Positions 1-5,048 of a stretch of 5,048 nucleotides of DNA are shown here, piece after piece (within the stretch, counting starts at the first letter, position 1; every line of letters starts with the position of its first letter). The translations under genes were made by a program, and so were the position numbers. Below the pieces are notes generated by a model. That model saw nothing but the letters and a program-made list of their open reading frames with translations, was not told the DNA's origin and did not search any database. The stretch lies in contig WJJX01000008.1 of NCBI GenBank assembly GCA_014729445.1, forward strand, positions 1 to 5,048, read 5' to 3'. Source of the stretch: Candidatus Moraniibacteriota bacterium. GTDB lineage: Bacteria; Patescibacteriota; Minisyncoccia; CAIUEV01; JAHKAQ01.

Positions 1-317
1 CCATAGAAGAAGCCGAAAAAATTAAAGAGCGAAGAATCAAACTTGAACAAAAAGCGAAACAGGAAGCTGAAAAATTGGCTGAAAAAATTAAAAAATTAAA
101 ACTGGAGATAAGCAAAAAGCAAAAAGATGAAAAATTATTCGGTTCCGTTTCGACTTCCGACATCCAGGAAGCATTAAAAGGGGCGGGTTTTGAGCTTGAA
201 AAAAAACAGATTATTATCGAAACTCCGATTAAAATAATTGGAGAACATCAAGTATTTTTACAATTAACCCCTGATATAAAAGCCGAACTGAAAATCAAAG
301 TTAAGGCTCAAAAATAA
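1..317 (+). CDS. rplI: 50S ribosomal protein bL9, 3' part (5' end outside window)
   Basis: This is the C-terminal part of large-subunit ribosomal protein bL9, which binds 23S rRNA near the base of the L1 stalk and bridges outward from the ribosome. The first complete codon is at base 3, and 104 residues are present before the TAA stop. Family members are about 150 residues long, so the N-terminal rRNA-binding domain is missing because the window cuts it off. Residues 1 to about 42 are a charged Lys/Glu-rich segment with no prolines, matching the long connecting helix of bL9. From residue 44 comes the diagnostic C-domain: KLFGSVSTSDIQEAL, then a segment ending ETPIKIIGEHQV, then a final LKIKV strand. 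The TTG at 75 encodes an internal Leu in the helix and is not a start. bL9 has been reported missing from several CPR lineages, so its presence would narrow the taxon if the CPR guess is right. Identification is confident from the C-domain. Confidence 0.93.
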   Translation, partial: IEEAEKIKERRIKLEQKAKQEAEKLAEKIKKLKLEISKKQKDEKLFGSVSTSDIQEALKGAGFELEKKQIIIETPIKIIGEHQVFLQLTPDIKAELKIKVKAQK

Positions 318-331
318 TCTTAATTAAGATT
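316..331. repeat. 16-base perfect palindrome over the rplI stop
   Basis: The sequence AATCTTAATTAAGATT is its own reverse complement and overlaps the last two bases of the rplI stop codon. As RNA it could fold into a 6-bp stem with an AAUU loop, followed by an A/U-mixed tract rather than a clean U run. It is at best a weak 3'-end signal for the rplI transcript. The stem is almost entirely A-U, and such palindromes arise easily in AT-rich DNA, so termination is uncertain. Confidence 0.3.
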
Positions 332-358
332 TAATTATTTAATAAAACAATTTATAAA
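330..358 (+). promoter_or_regulatory. Weak candidate promoter for the pyrG operon
   Basis: TATAAA at 353-358 is a reasonable -10 box. The hexamer 17 bases upstream, TTTAAT at 330-335, matches the -35 consensus TTGACA at only three of six positions. A start about 7 bases downstream would put the RNA 5' end near 365, at the edge of the first leader hairpin. The position suits the only real intergenic gap in the window. However, TATAAA-like hexamers are expected by chance in such AT-rich sequence (another lies at 385-390), so this is a guess. Confidence 0.2.
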
Positions 359-363
359 GATCG

Positions 364-440
364 AGGCTTAAATCAAGCTTAAAATATAAATTACAAAGCA
401 CTGAGTAGGAAATTTTAACAAATTCTCGGTGACCATTTCC
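364..440 (+). promoter_or_regulatory. Possible structured RNA leader of pyrG
   Basis: Two potential hairpins lie in the gap before pyrG. Hairpin 1 pairs 364-369 (AGGCTT) with 375-380 (AAGCTT), with one G-U wobble and a 5-base loop. Hairpin 2 pairs 399-405 (CACTGAG) with 425-431 (CTCGGTG), with one wobble, leaves TAGGA (406-410) as a bulge, and continues as AATTT (411-415) with AAATT (420-424) around a UAAC loop. That is 12 pairs in total. A competing pairing is GGAAAT (408-413) with ATTTCC (435-440), which cannot form together with the upper stem. pyrG is known to be controlled by CTP-responsive attenuation in Bacillus, but I see neither the initial GGGC tract nor a U-run terminator of that mechanism. 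It matches no riboswitch class I recognise. Function is unproven; only the complementarity is seen. Confidence 0.3.
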
Positions 441-469
441 AATAAAATTTTTGACATTAAAAAAAACAA

Positions 470-2110
470 ATGGCTGAAAAAAACAAAAAGTACATCTTTG
501 TAACCGGAGGAGTAATGAGCGGAGTAGGCAAAGGAACAACCTGTTCGTCGATTATCGCTATTTTAAAAGCCAAAGGCTATAAAGTAACCGCAATGAAAAT
601 CGACCCATATGTTAATGTCGACGCCGGAACAATGAACCCAACCGAACACGGAGAAGTTTTTGTTTTAGACGACGGCATGGAATGTGATCAAGATATGGGA
701 AACTATGAAAGATTTTTGGAATCCGATCTCTCAAGCGCCAACTATATGACAACCGGCAGTGTTTATCAAACCGTAATTGAAAGAGAAAGAGCCTTAAAAT
801 ATCGCGGAAAATGTGTGGAAGTTGTGCCGCATATTCCGCTTGAAGTAATAAAAAGAATCGAATCGGCCACAAAAAAAGCCAAAGCCGAAGTTTGCGTAAT
901 CGAAATCGGCGGAACCGTCGGAGAATATCAAAACATTCTATTTTTGGAAGCCGCCAGAATGATGAAAATAAAGTATCCAAAAGATGTCTTAGTCGCGATG
1001 GTCAGTTATCTTCCAATCCCCGACAAAGTCGGTGAAATGAAAACCAAACCTACTCAATACGCGGTAAGAACTCTTAATTCGGGTGGAATTCAACCGGATT
1101 TTATTATTGCCAGAGCCGAACGACCGCTTGATCAAAAAAGAAAAGAAAAAATTGCCACTTTTTGCAATATAAAAGAAGAGGATGTAATTTCAGCACCCGA
1201 TGTGGAAAGCGTTTACCACTTGCCGGTAAATTTTGAAAAAGACAAAATAGGTCAAATGATTTTAACCAAATTGGAATTAAAAAAAGTGGACAATAATATG
1301 AAAAAATGGAATCAATTGTCCGATAAAATTAAAAAGATTAACAAAATCGTTAATATTGCCGTGATCGGAAAGTATTTTAGTACCGGTGAATTCGTTCTTT
1401 CGGATTCGTATATTTCCGTAATCGAAGCCATAAAACACGGTTCCTATAATAATAATTTAAAACCGAAATTAACCTGGATCGATTCGATAACCTACGAAAA
1501 AAACCCCTCCAAAGTCGAGGAATTAAAGAATTACGACGGCATTGTCGTACCCGGAGGATTTGGCGAAAGAGGAATTGAAGGCATCATTAACGCCATTAAC
1601 TTTGCCAGAAAGGAAAAAATTCCATATTTAGGTCTTTGCTATGGAATGCAATTAGCCGTAATTGAATTTGCCAGAAATATGGCAGGTTTAACAAGAGCAA
1701 CAACCAGAGAAGTTAAGGAAAACAGCCGCTACGCCGTAATCGACATTATGCCGGAACAGATGAAAAAAATGAAAACTAAAGATTATGGCGGCACCATGAG
1801 GCTTGGCTCTTATAAAGCTCTTTTGAAAAAAGGCACAATTGCTGCAAAAGCCTACAACGACACTGTCATTCACGAAAGACATCGTCATCGTTACGAAGTA
1901 AATCCAAAATTTATTAAAGATTTGGAAAAAGCCGGTCTTGTTTTCTCCGGTTTTTCGCCTGATCGAAAATTAATGGAAATAATGGAACTTCCCAAAGCCT
2001 ACCATCCGTTTTTTGTCGGCACGCAGTTTCATCCTGAATTTAAATCCAGACCTTTAAGTCCGCATCCGATTTTTAACGAATTCATAAAAGTCGCTAAAGA
2101 GCAAATTTAA
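470..2110 (+). CDS. pyrG: CTP synthase (glutamine-hydrolysing)
   Basis: A cytoplasmic enzyme making CTP from UTP, ATP and glutamine, the last step of de novo pyrimidine nucleotide synthesis. At 546 residues it is full length for the family. The N-terminal synthetase domain (about 1-270) has the P-loop at 12-22 (TGGVMSGVGKG), the IDPY motif at 44-47, GEVFVLDDG at 61-69, likely Mg-binding Asp75 and Glu145 (by alignment with E. coli Asp72 and Glu140) and the nucleotide-site KTKPTQ at 191-196. The class I glutaminase domain (about 295-540) has PGGFGERG at 361-368, nucleophile Cys390 in GLCYGMQ, RHRHRYEVN at 470-478, and His521/Glu523 in QFHPEF. All catalytic residues are present. The P-loop form SGVGKG and the DAGT/EHGEVFVLDDG wording resemble archaeal and eukaryotic CTP synthases more than the E. 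coli type (SSLGKG), and the residue after the catalytic Cys is Tyr rather than the usual Leu. The ATG at 470 fits the family N-terminus; there is no Shine-Dalgarno, only an A-rich leader. It heads a tight gene run. Confidence 0.98.
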   Translation: MAEKNKKYIFVTGGVMSGVGKGTTCSSIIAILKAKGYKVTAMKIDPYVNVDAGTMNPTEHGEVFVLDDGMECDQDMGNYERFLESDLSSANYMTTGSVYQTVIERERALKYRGKCVEVVPHIPLEVIKRIESATKKAKAEVCVIEIGGTVGEYQNILFLEAARMMKIKYPKDVLVAMVSYLPIPDKVGEMKTKPTQYAVRTLNSGGIQPDFIIARAERPLDQKRKEKIATFCNIKEEDVISAPDVESVYHLPVNFEKDKIGQMILTKLELKKVDNNMKKWNQLSDKIKKINKIVNIAVIGKYFSTGEFVLSDSYISVIEAIKHGSYNNNLKPKLTWIDSITYEKNPSKVEELKNYDGIVVPGGFGERGIEGIINAINFARKEKIPYLGLCYGMQLAVIEFARNMAGLTRATTREVKENSRYAVIDIMPEQMKKMKTKDYGGTMRLGSYKALLKKGTIAAKAYNDTVIHERHRHRYEVNPKFIKDLEKAGLVFSGFSPDRKLMEIMELPKAYHPFFVGTQFHPEFKSRPLSPHPIFNEFIKVAKEQI

Positions 2111-2133
2111 AATAAAAAATAAACCCGAATTTG

Positions 2134-2676
2134 ATGAAAAATCCTTGGAAAAAAATAAATCAACGCTATGTCTACCAACATTCGACGATTTTAAAGGTAA
2201 GAAAAGATTTAGTCGTAAAACCCGATGGCGAAAAAGGAAAATATTCTGTTATTGAACGACCCGACACGGTTGCTATCGTTGCCAAAGATAAGGACGATTA
2301 TGTGTACATGATAAAACAATGGCGTTATCCCGTCGGTCGCGAATTCCTTGAAGTTCCTTTAGGATTAGTGGAGCAAAAAGAGAATCCTAAAACAGCTGCA
2401 AAAAGAGAACTTAAAGAAGAGACTGGTGTTTTGGCTAAAGAAATTATTAAAATTGGAGAAACGTTTGGAAGTCCGGGGCTAATGACAAATAAAACGCATA
2501 TTTTTGCGACCTTTAATTTCGAAGTCGGCGAACAAAATTTGGATCCTACTGAAAAAATAAAAGTTGAAAAAATTAAATATGCTAAAATAAAAGAAATGAT
2601 AAAAAACGGTGAAATAAATAATAGTCCGACATTGGTCAGTTTATATTTTTTAGATATATTTGATAACAATAAATAA
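2134..2676 (+). CDS. Nudix hydrolase, ADP-ribose pyrophosphatase-like
   Basis: A Nudix hydrolase of about 180 residues, predicted to cleave a nucleoside diphosphate linked to another moiety. The Nudix box is complete at residues 77-99 (numbered from the ATG): Gly77, Glu83, then RELKEETGV with Arg91, Glu92, the metal-binding Glu95/Glu96, and Gly98. The preceding IKQWRYPVGREFLEVP and the following FGSPGLMTNKTHIFA resemble the QYR...LE.PAG and SPG signatures of ADP-ribose/ADP-sugar pyrophosphatases (NudF/YffH type), so ADP-ribose or an ADP-sugar is the best substrate guess. Substrate cannot be fixed from motifs alone. I chose the ATG at 2134; a TTG directly before it at 2131 would add one residue and is less likely. 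It starts 23 bases after the pyrG stop without a Shine-Dalgarno motif, and its TAA overlaps the next ATG by one base, suggesting co-transcription and translational coupling. Confidence 0.9.
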   Translation: MKNPWKKINQRYVYQHSTILKVRKDLVVKPDGEKGKYSVIERPDTVAIVAKDKDDYVYMIKQWRYPVGREFLEVPLGLVEQKENPKTAAKRELKEETGVLAKEIIKIGETFGSPGLMTNKTHIFATFNFEVGEQNLDPTEKIKVEKIKYAKIKEMIKNGEINNSPTLVSLYFLDIFDNNK

Positions 2677-3059
2677 TGTTAAGCGATAAAAAAATTTTAA
2701 CCACAATTAAAAGATTTTTTAAAAAAAACCCTTTGACATTGACCAGTCTTAACAAAAAAGGGGAGGCTCATTATATTAATATTGACCAAGCTATTTTAAA
2801 CGCGGCCAAAAACGAAATCATAATCAGAGATTCATACATGCAAAAAACCTTAAAAAACATTTTGCAAAATCCAAAAGTGACTTTAAACGTTTGGGGCGAG
2901 GATGCTGACAAAGAACATGAATATGAATTTTCAGGCACGGCACATTATTACAACAAAGGAAGTATATATAATACATACTGCAAACGATTTGAAAAAAAAG
3001 GCATTCCTTGCAAAGGTGTCATTATCTTAAAAATAGAAAACATAAAAGAATTAAAATAA
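2676..3059 (+). CDS. PNPOx-like flavin-binding split-barrel protein
   Basis: A 127-residue single-domain protein of the pyridoxamine 5'-phosphate oxidase-like split beta-barrel superfamily, which usually forms homodimers binding FMN, and in some branches F420, heme or other flavins. Recognisable elements in order: a short N-terminal helix (about 5-17), the first barrel strands NPLTLTSLNKKGEAHYI (18-34), the strand NEIIIRDSYMQKTLKNI (46-62), which aligns with the phosphate-contacting K-T-x-x-N-L region of small family members, the strand KVTLNVWGE (67-75), EYEFSGTAHYY (82-92), and the C-terminal KGVIILKIENIKEL (113-126). No substrate can be inferred; it is too short and divergent to be called PdxH. 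Two cysteines, Cys102 and Cys112, sit in the C-terminal third. Its ATG overlaps the Nudix stop by one base (TAATG), so it is probably translated by re-initiation. Fold assignment is fairly sure, function unknown. Confidence 0.8.
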   Translation: MLSDKKILTTIKRFFKKNPLTLTSLNKKGEAHYINIDQAILNAAKNEIIIRDSYMQKTLKNILQNPKVTLNVWGEDADKEHEYEFSGTAHYYNKGSIYNTYCKRFEKKGIPCKGVIILKIENIKELK

Positions 3060-3074
3060 TTAAAATAATTAAAT
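3049..3074 (+). repeat. 9-base tandem repeat carrying two in-frame stops
   Basis: AATTAAAAT occurs twice in tandem (3049-3057, 3058-3066), followed by a shortened third copy AATTAAAT (3067-3074). It spans the end of the split-barrel gene. As the unit is a multiple of three, the TAA at 3057-3059 is repeated in frame at 3066-3068. The repeat also supplies most of the gap before rmlB. Replication slippage in AT-rich sequence is a sufficient explanation. Confidence 0.6.
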
Positions 3075-3083
3075 CAAATAAAC

Positions 3084-4091
3084 ATGAAACTCTTAGTCAC
3101 AGGCGGAGCTGGTTTTATGGGCTCTAATTTCATAAAACACATCATAAAAAAATATCCGGATTATAAAATAATTAATTTGGATAAATTAACCTATGCCGGT
3201 AATCTTGAAAATTTAAAAACCATTGAAAATAACCCCAATTATACATTTGTAAGAGGAGATATTTCCAAAGCCAAAGAAGTTGAAAAAGCTTTAAAAATTT
3301 TAAAAGGTGTTGACGCCATAATCAATTATGCGGCCGAAACACATGTCGATCGTTCAATTTTAAATCCGAGGGCTTTCATTGAAACCGATGTATTGGGGAC
3401 CTACGAATTGCTCGAAGCCGTCAAAAAAGGTCTGGCCAAAAAAATGATTCAAATTTCAACCGATGAAGTTTTTGGCGAAATTCAAGATGGACAATTTTAC
3501 GAAGATTCTCCTTTTTTGCCAAATAGTCCCTACAGCGCCTCCAAAGCCGGCGGCGACCTATTGTGTCGAGCTTACAAAGAAACCTATCAAACTCCCGTAA
3601 TTGTCACTCATAGTTGTAATTTTTTTGGACCCAACCAGTATCCTGAAAAATTAATCCCGCTTTTTATTACCAACCTACTTGAAGGCAAAAAAGTTCCTTT
3701 GTATAATAACGGAGAAAATATCCGTGAATGGATTTACACTAAGGATCATTGCGAAGCGATCGACACCATCTTGCATAAAGGACAAATTGGAGAGGTTTAT
3801 AACATCGGCACCGGAAACGAAAAAAAGAATATTGAAATTACCGAAATCATTCTTGAAGAACTGGGCTATGGAAAGGAAATGATTGAACACGTCAAAGATC
3901 GACCTGGCCACGACACTCGATACGCCGTAAATAATGAAAAATTGGTAAAGCAATTGGGATGGAAGCCCAAAACCGACTTTCAAAAAGCCTTAAAAGAAAC
4001 CGTTCAATGGTATAAAAAAAATAAACAATGGTGGCAAAAACTAAAAAGCTCGGAATATTGGGAATATTATAAAAAACAATATCAAACATGA
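3084..4091 (+). CDS. rmlB: dTDP-glucose 4,6-dehydratase
   Basis: A cytoplasmic NAD-dependent extended short-chain dehydrogenase converting dTDP-glucose to dTDP-4-keto-6-deoxyglucose, the second step toward dTDP-L-rhamnose and other deoxysugars of surface polysaccharides. The 335 residues are normal length. The Rossmann motif TGGAGFMG is at 6-13, Asp33 in NLDKLTYAGN fits the NAD ribose contact, the family-specific catalytic STDEVFGE gives Thr126-Asp127-Glu128, and YSASK gives Tyr150/Lys154. Substrate-side motifs follow: NQYPEKLIPLFI (184-195), NGENIREWIY (209-218) and DRPGHDTRYAV (272-282). TDE in place of simpler SDR residues, with the PEKLIP and GHDTRYA motifs, separates it from UDP-glucose 4-epimerases. 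The partners rmlA, rmlC and rmlD are not in the window, so the final sugar is unknown. The start has no Shine-Dalgarno motif. The stop TGA overlaps the rodA ATG as ATGA. Confidence 0.96.
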   Translation: MKLLVTGGAGFMGSNFIKHIIKKYPDYKIINLDKLTYAGNLENLKTIENNPNYTFVRGDISKAKEVEKALKILKGVDAIINYAAETHVDRSILNPRAFIETDVLGTYELLEAVKKGLAKKMIQISTDEVFGEIQDGQFYEDSPFLPNSPYSASKAGGDLLCRAYKETYQTPVIVTHSCNFFGPNQYPEKLIPLFITNLLEGKKVPLYNNGENIREWIYTKDHCEAIDTILHKGQIGEVYNIGTGNEKKNIEITEIILEELGYGKEMIEHVKDRPGHDTRYAVNNEKLVKQLGWKPKTDFQKALKETVQWYKKNKQWWQKLKSSEYWEYYKKQYQT

Positions 4092-5048
4092 AAATAATAT
4101 CGCAAATATCGTTATTTAATTTTAAACTTTTTTACAGCATCCTGTATATCTTAGGCTTTGGATTGCTTGCGATTTATAGCATTTCGTACAAAAACACGGG
4201 ATTTAATAATTTTAATCGTCAGCTTTTATTCGCCGCCATCGCTCTTTTTGTTTTTTTTGTAATTTATAAGATTAATTACGGCATTTGGGAAAATTATACC
4301 AGTATAATTTATCTAGGCAGTATTTTGTTGTTAATAGGAGTGCTTTTTTTAGGAGAAGCGACCAAAGGAGCGGTTAGTTGGTTCTCTTTCTATTCTTATC
4401 ATATCCAACCTGTAGAATTGGCCAAAATTGCTTTAATTATCTTATTGGCTAAATATTTTTCAACCATAAAAGTAAACGATAAAAGGTTTGTCCACGTTAT
4501 TCGTTCAAGCGTCTATTGCTTAATTCCGGCCGCTTTAACTTGGCTTCAACACGACCTTGGATCTGCATCGGTTTTAGTCGGCATCTGGTTAATTATGGTT
4601 TTAAATTGGGGCATCAAAAAGAAATATTTGTTTTCAATGCTTGGCATTGGCATAGTCATTGCCGTCGTAAGTTGGGTTTTCGTTTTAGCCGATTATCAAA
4701 AAGAAAGAGTTATGATTTTATTTAATCCTGAAAAGGATCCGGCCGGCACCGGTTATCACATGATCCAATCAATGACCGCTTTAGGTTCGGGGAAAATTTA
4801 CGGCAAAGGCCTTGGTTTTGGTTCCCAGTCCCAGCTGCATTTTCTTCCGGAGGCTCATACGGACTTTATTTTTGCCGCCATCGGTGAAGAACTTGGATTT
4901 TTAGGCATCACAGCGCTTATGGTCGGATTCCTATTTTTGTTTTACAGCCTTTATCGAATAGCAAAAAATTCTGCCGATAATTTTGGCCGATTCATAACCG
5001 AAGGTGTAATGGCAATGTTTTTTATCCAATTCATTGTAAATATTGGCA
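4088..5048 (+). CDS. rodA: SEDS peptidoglycan polymerase RodA (3' end outside window)
   Basis: The first 320 residues of a multi-pass membrane protein of the SEDS family (RodA/FtsW/SpoVE), which polymerises glycan strands from lipid II, normally with a class B penicillin-binding protein. Hydrophobic segments lie at about 12-32, 44-61, 72-89, 108-122, 142-172, 181-200, 268-290 and from 305. Family motifs are SWFSFYSYHIQPVELAKI (97-114, usually FQPSE.AK), QHDLGSA (154-160, usually QPDLGTA), the GLGFGSQSQLHFLPEAHTDFIFA region (from 241) and GEELGF (266-271). Asp259 in HTDF matches the essential catalytic Asp of RodA. SQLHFLPEAHTDF favours RodA over FtsW, which more often has KL.YLPE.H.DFIF, but paralog choice is less certain than family. 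The ATG overlaps the rmlB stop by four bases, implying translational coupling. The QHDLG and QPVE forms are mild deviations from consensus. The frame is open to the window edge. Confidence 0.92.
   Translation, partial: MKIISQISLFNFKLFYSILYILGFGLLAIYSISYKNTGFNNFNRQLLFAAIALFVFFVIYKINYGIWENYTSIIYLGSILLLIGVLFLGEATKGAVSWFSFYSYHIQPVELAKIALIILLAKYFSTIKVNDKRFVHVIRSSVYCLIPAALTWLQHDLGSASVLVGIWLIMVLNWGIKKKYLFSMLGIGIVIAVVSWVFVLADYQKERVMILFNPEKDPAGTGYHMIQSMTALGSGKIYGKGLGFGSQSQLHFLPEAHTDFIFAAIGEELGFLGITALMVGFLFLFYSLYRIAKNSADNFGRFITEGVMAMFFIQFIVNIG

Noticed and set aside
366..383. GCTTAAA direct repeat (366-372 and 377-383) as a possible operator
   Set aside because: The copies are short and AT-rich, and overlap the arms of the small hairpin at 364-380. 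Nothing independent supports a protein-binding site.
398..434. Resemblance of AGTAGGA and GGTGACC to T-box leader elements
   Set aside because: There is no full T-box GGUGGNACC sequence, no stem I and no terminator, and pyrG is not an aminoacyl-tRNA-related gene. The similarity is only a few bases.
451..456. Perfect TTGACA -35 box just before pyrG
   Set aside because: The matching -10 position would fall at about 473-480 inside pyrG, where the sequence (CTGAAA) is not a -10 box. A transcript from there would miss the start codon.
71..482. 12-base direct repeat TGGCTGAAAAAA at 76-87 (in rplI) and 471-482 (pyrG start)
   Set aside because: It encodes Ala-Glu-Lys in both proteins in a lysine-rich, A-rich context; half of it is a poly-A run. 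Chance is enough.
612..980. 122-codon open frame on the minus strand inside pyrG
   Set aside because: It lies wholly within a conserved enzyme gene, its translation is Arg/Phe/Leu-rich with no family resemblance, and it is what the reverse of a Lys/Glu-rich gene produces. The minus-strand frames at 339-539, 1688-1888, 2325-2669, 3675-3983 and 3892-4089 are rejected for the same reason.
4516..4725. 69-codon plus-strand open frame near the window end
   Set aside because: It overlaps rodA in another frame across conserved SEDS sequence, and its translation shows no recognisable domain.

Overview
The window is an AT-rich stretch of a bacterial chromosome. All genes lie on the + strand: the 3' end of rplI (ribosomal protein bL9), then pyrG (CTP synthase), a Nudix hydrolase, a small flavin/PNPOx-type split-barrel protein, rmlB/rfbB (dTDP-glucose 4,6-dehydratase) and the first 320 codons of a rodA-type SEDS peptidoglycan polymerase that runs off the end. 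The very tight packing, lysine-rich AT-biased proteins, A-rich translation leaders without Shine-Dalgarno motifs and the style of the CTP synthase suggest a Candidate Phyla Radiation (Patescibacteria, Parcubacteria-like) genome. That assignment is an inference from pattern recognition, not a database result. No gene has an in-frame TGA, so the standard bacterial code fits better than the UGA-glycine code of Gracilibacteria and Absconditabacteria.

Layout: bases 1-317 are the end of rplI. Bases 318-469 are the only sizeable non-coding gap. It holds a 16-base palindrome over the rplI stop, one weak candidate -10 box, and two potential RNA hairpins in front of pyrG, the second with an alternative pairing. 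From 470 to the end the genes run almost without a break: 23 bases from the pyrG stop to the Nudix start, a one-base TAATG overlap, a 24-base gap containing a 9-base tandem repeat, and a four-base ATGA overlap into rodA. This looks like one five-gene transcription unit.

The genes combine nucleotide supply (CTP synthase), hydrolysis of a nucleoside-diphosphate-linked substrate (Nudix, ADP-ribose pyrophosphatase type), a probable flavoprotein of unknown substrate, activated-sugar synthesis for surface polysaccharide (RmlB) and cell-wall elongation (RodA). A loose theme of nucleotide and envelope precursor metabolism is visible, but the products need not act together.

I found no mobile element, CRISPR array, tRNA or rRNA, toxin-antitoxin pair or defence module. 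I see no convincing undescribed system. The points most worth a second look are the structured pyrG leader, the lack of Shine-Dalgarno motifs at all five starts, and the unusual motif variants in the CTP synthase.
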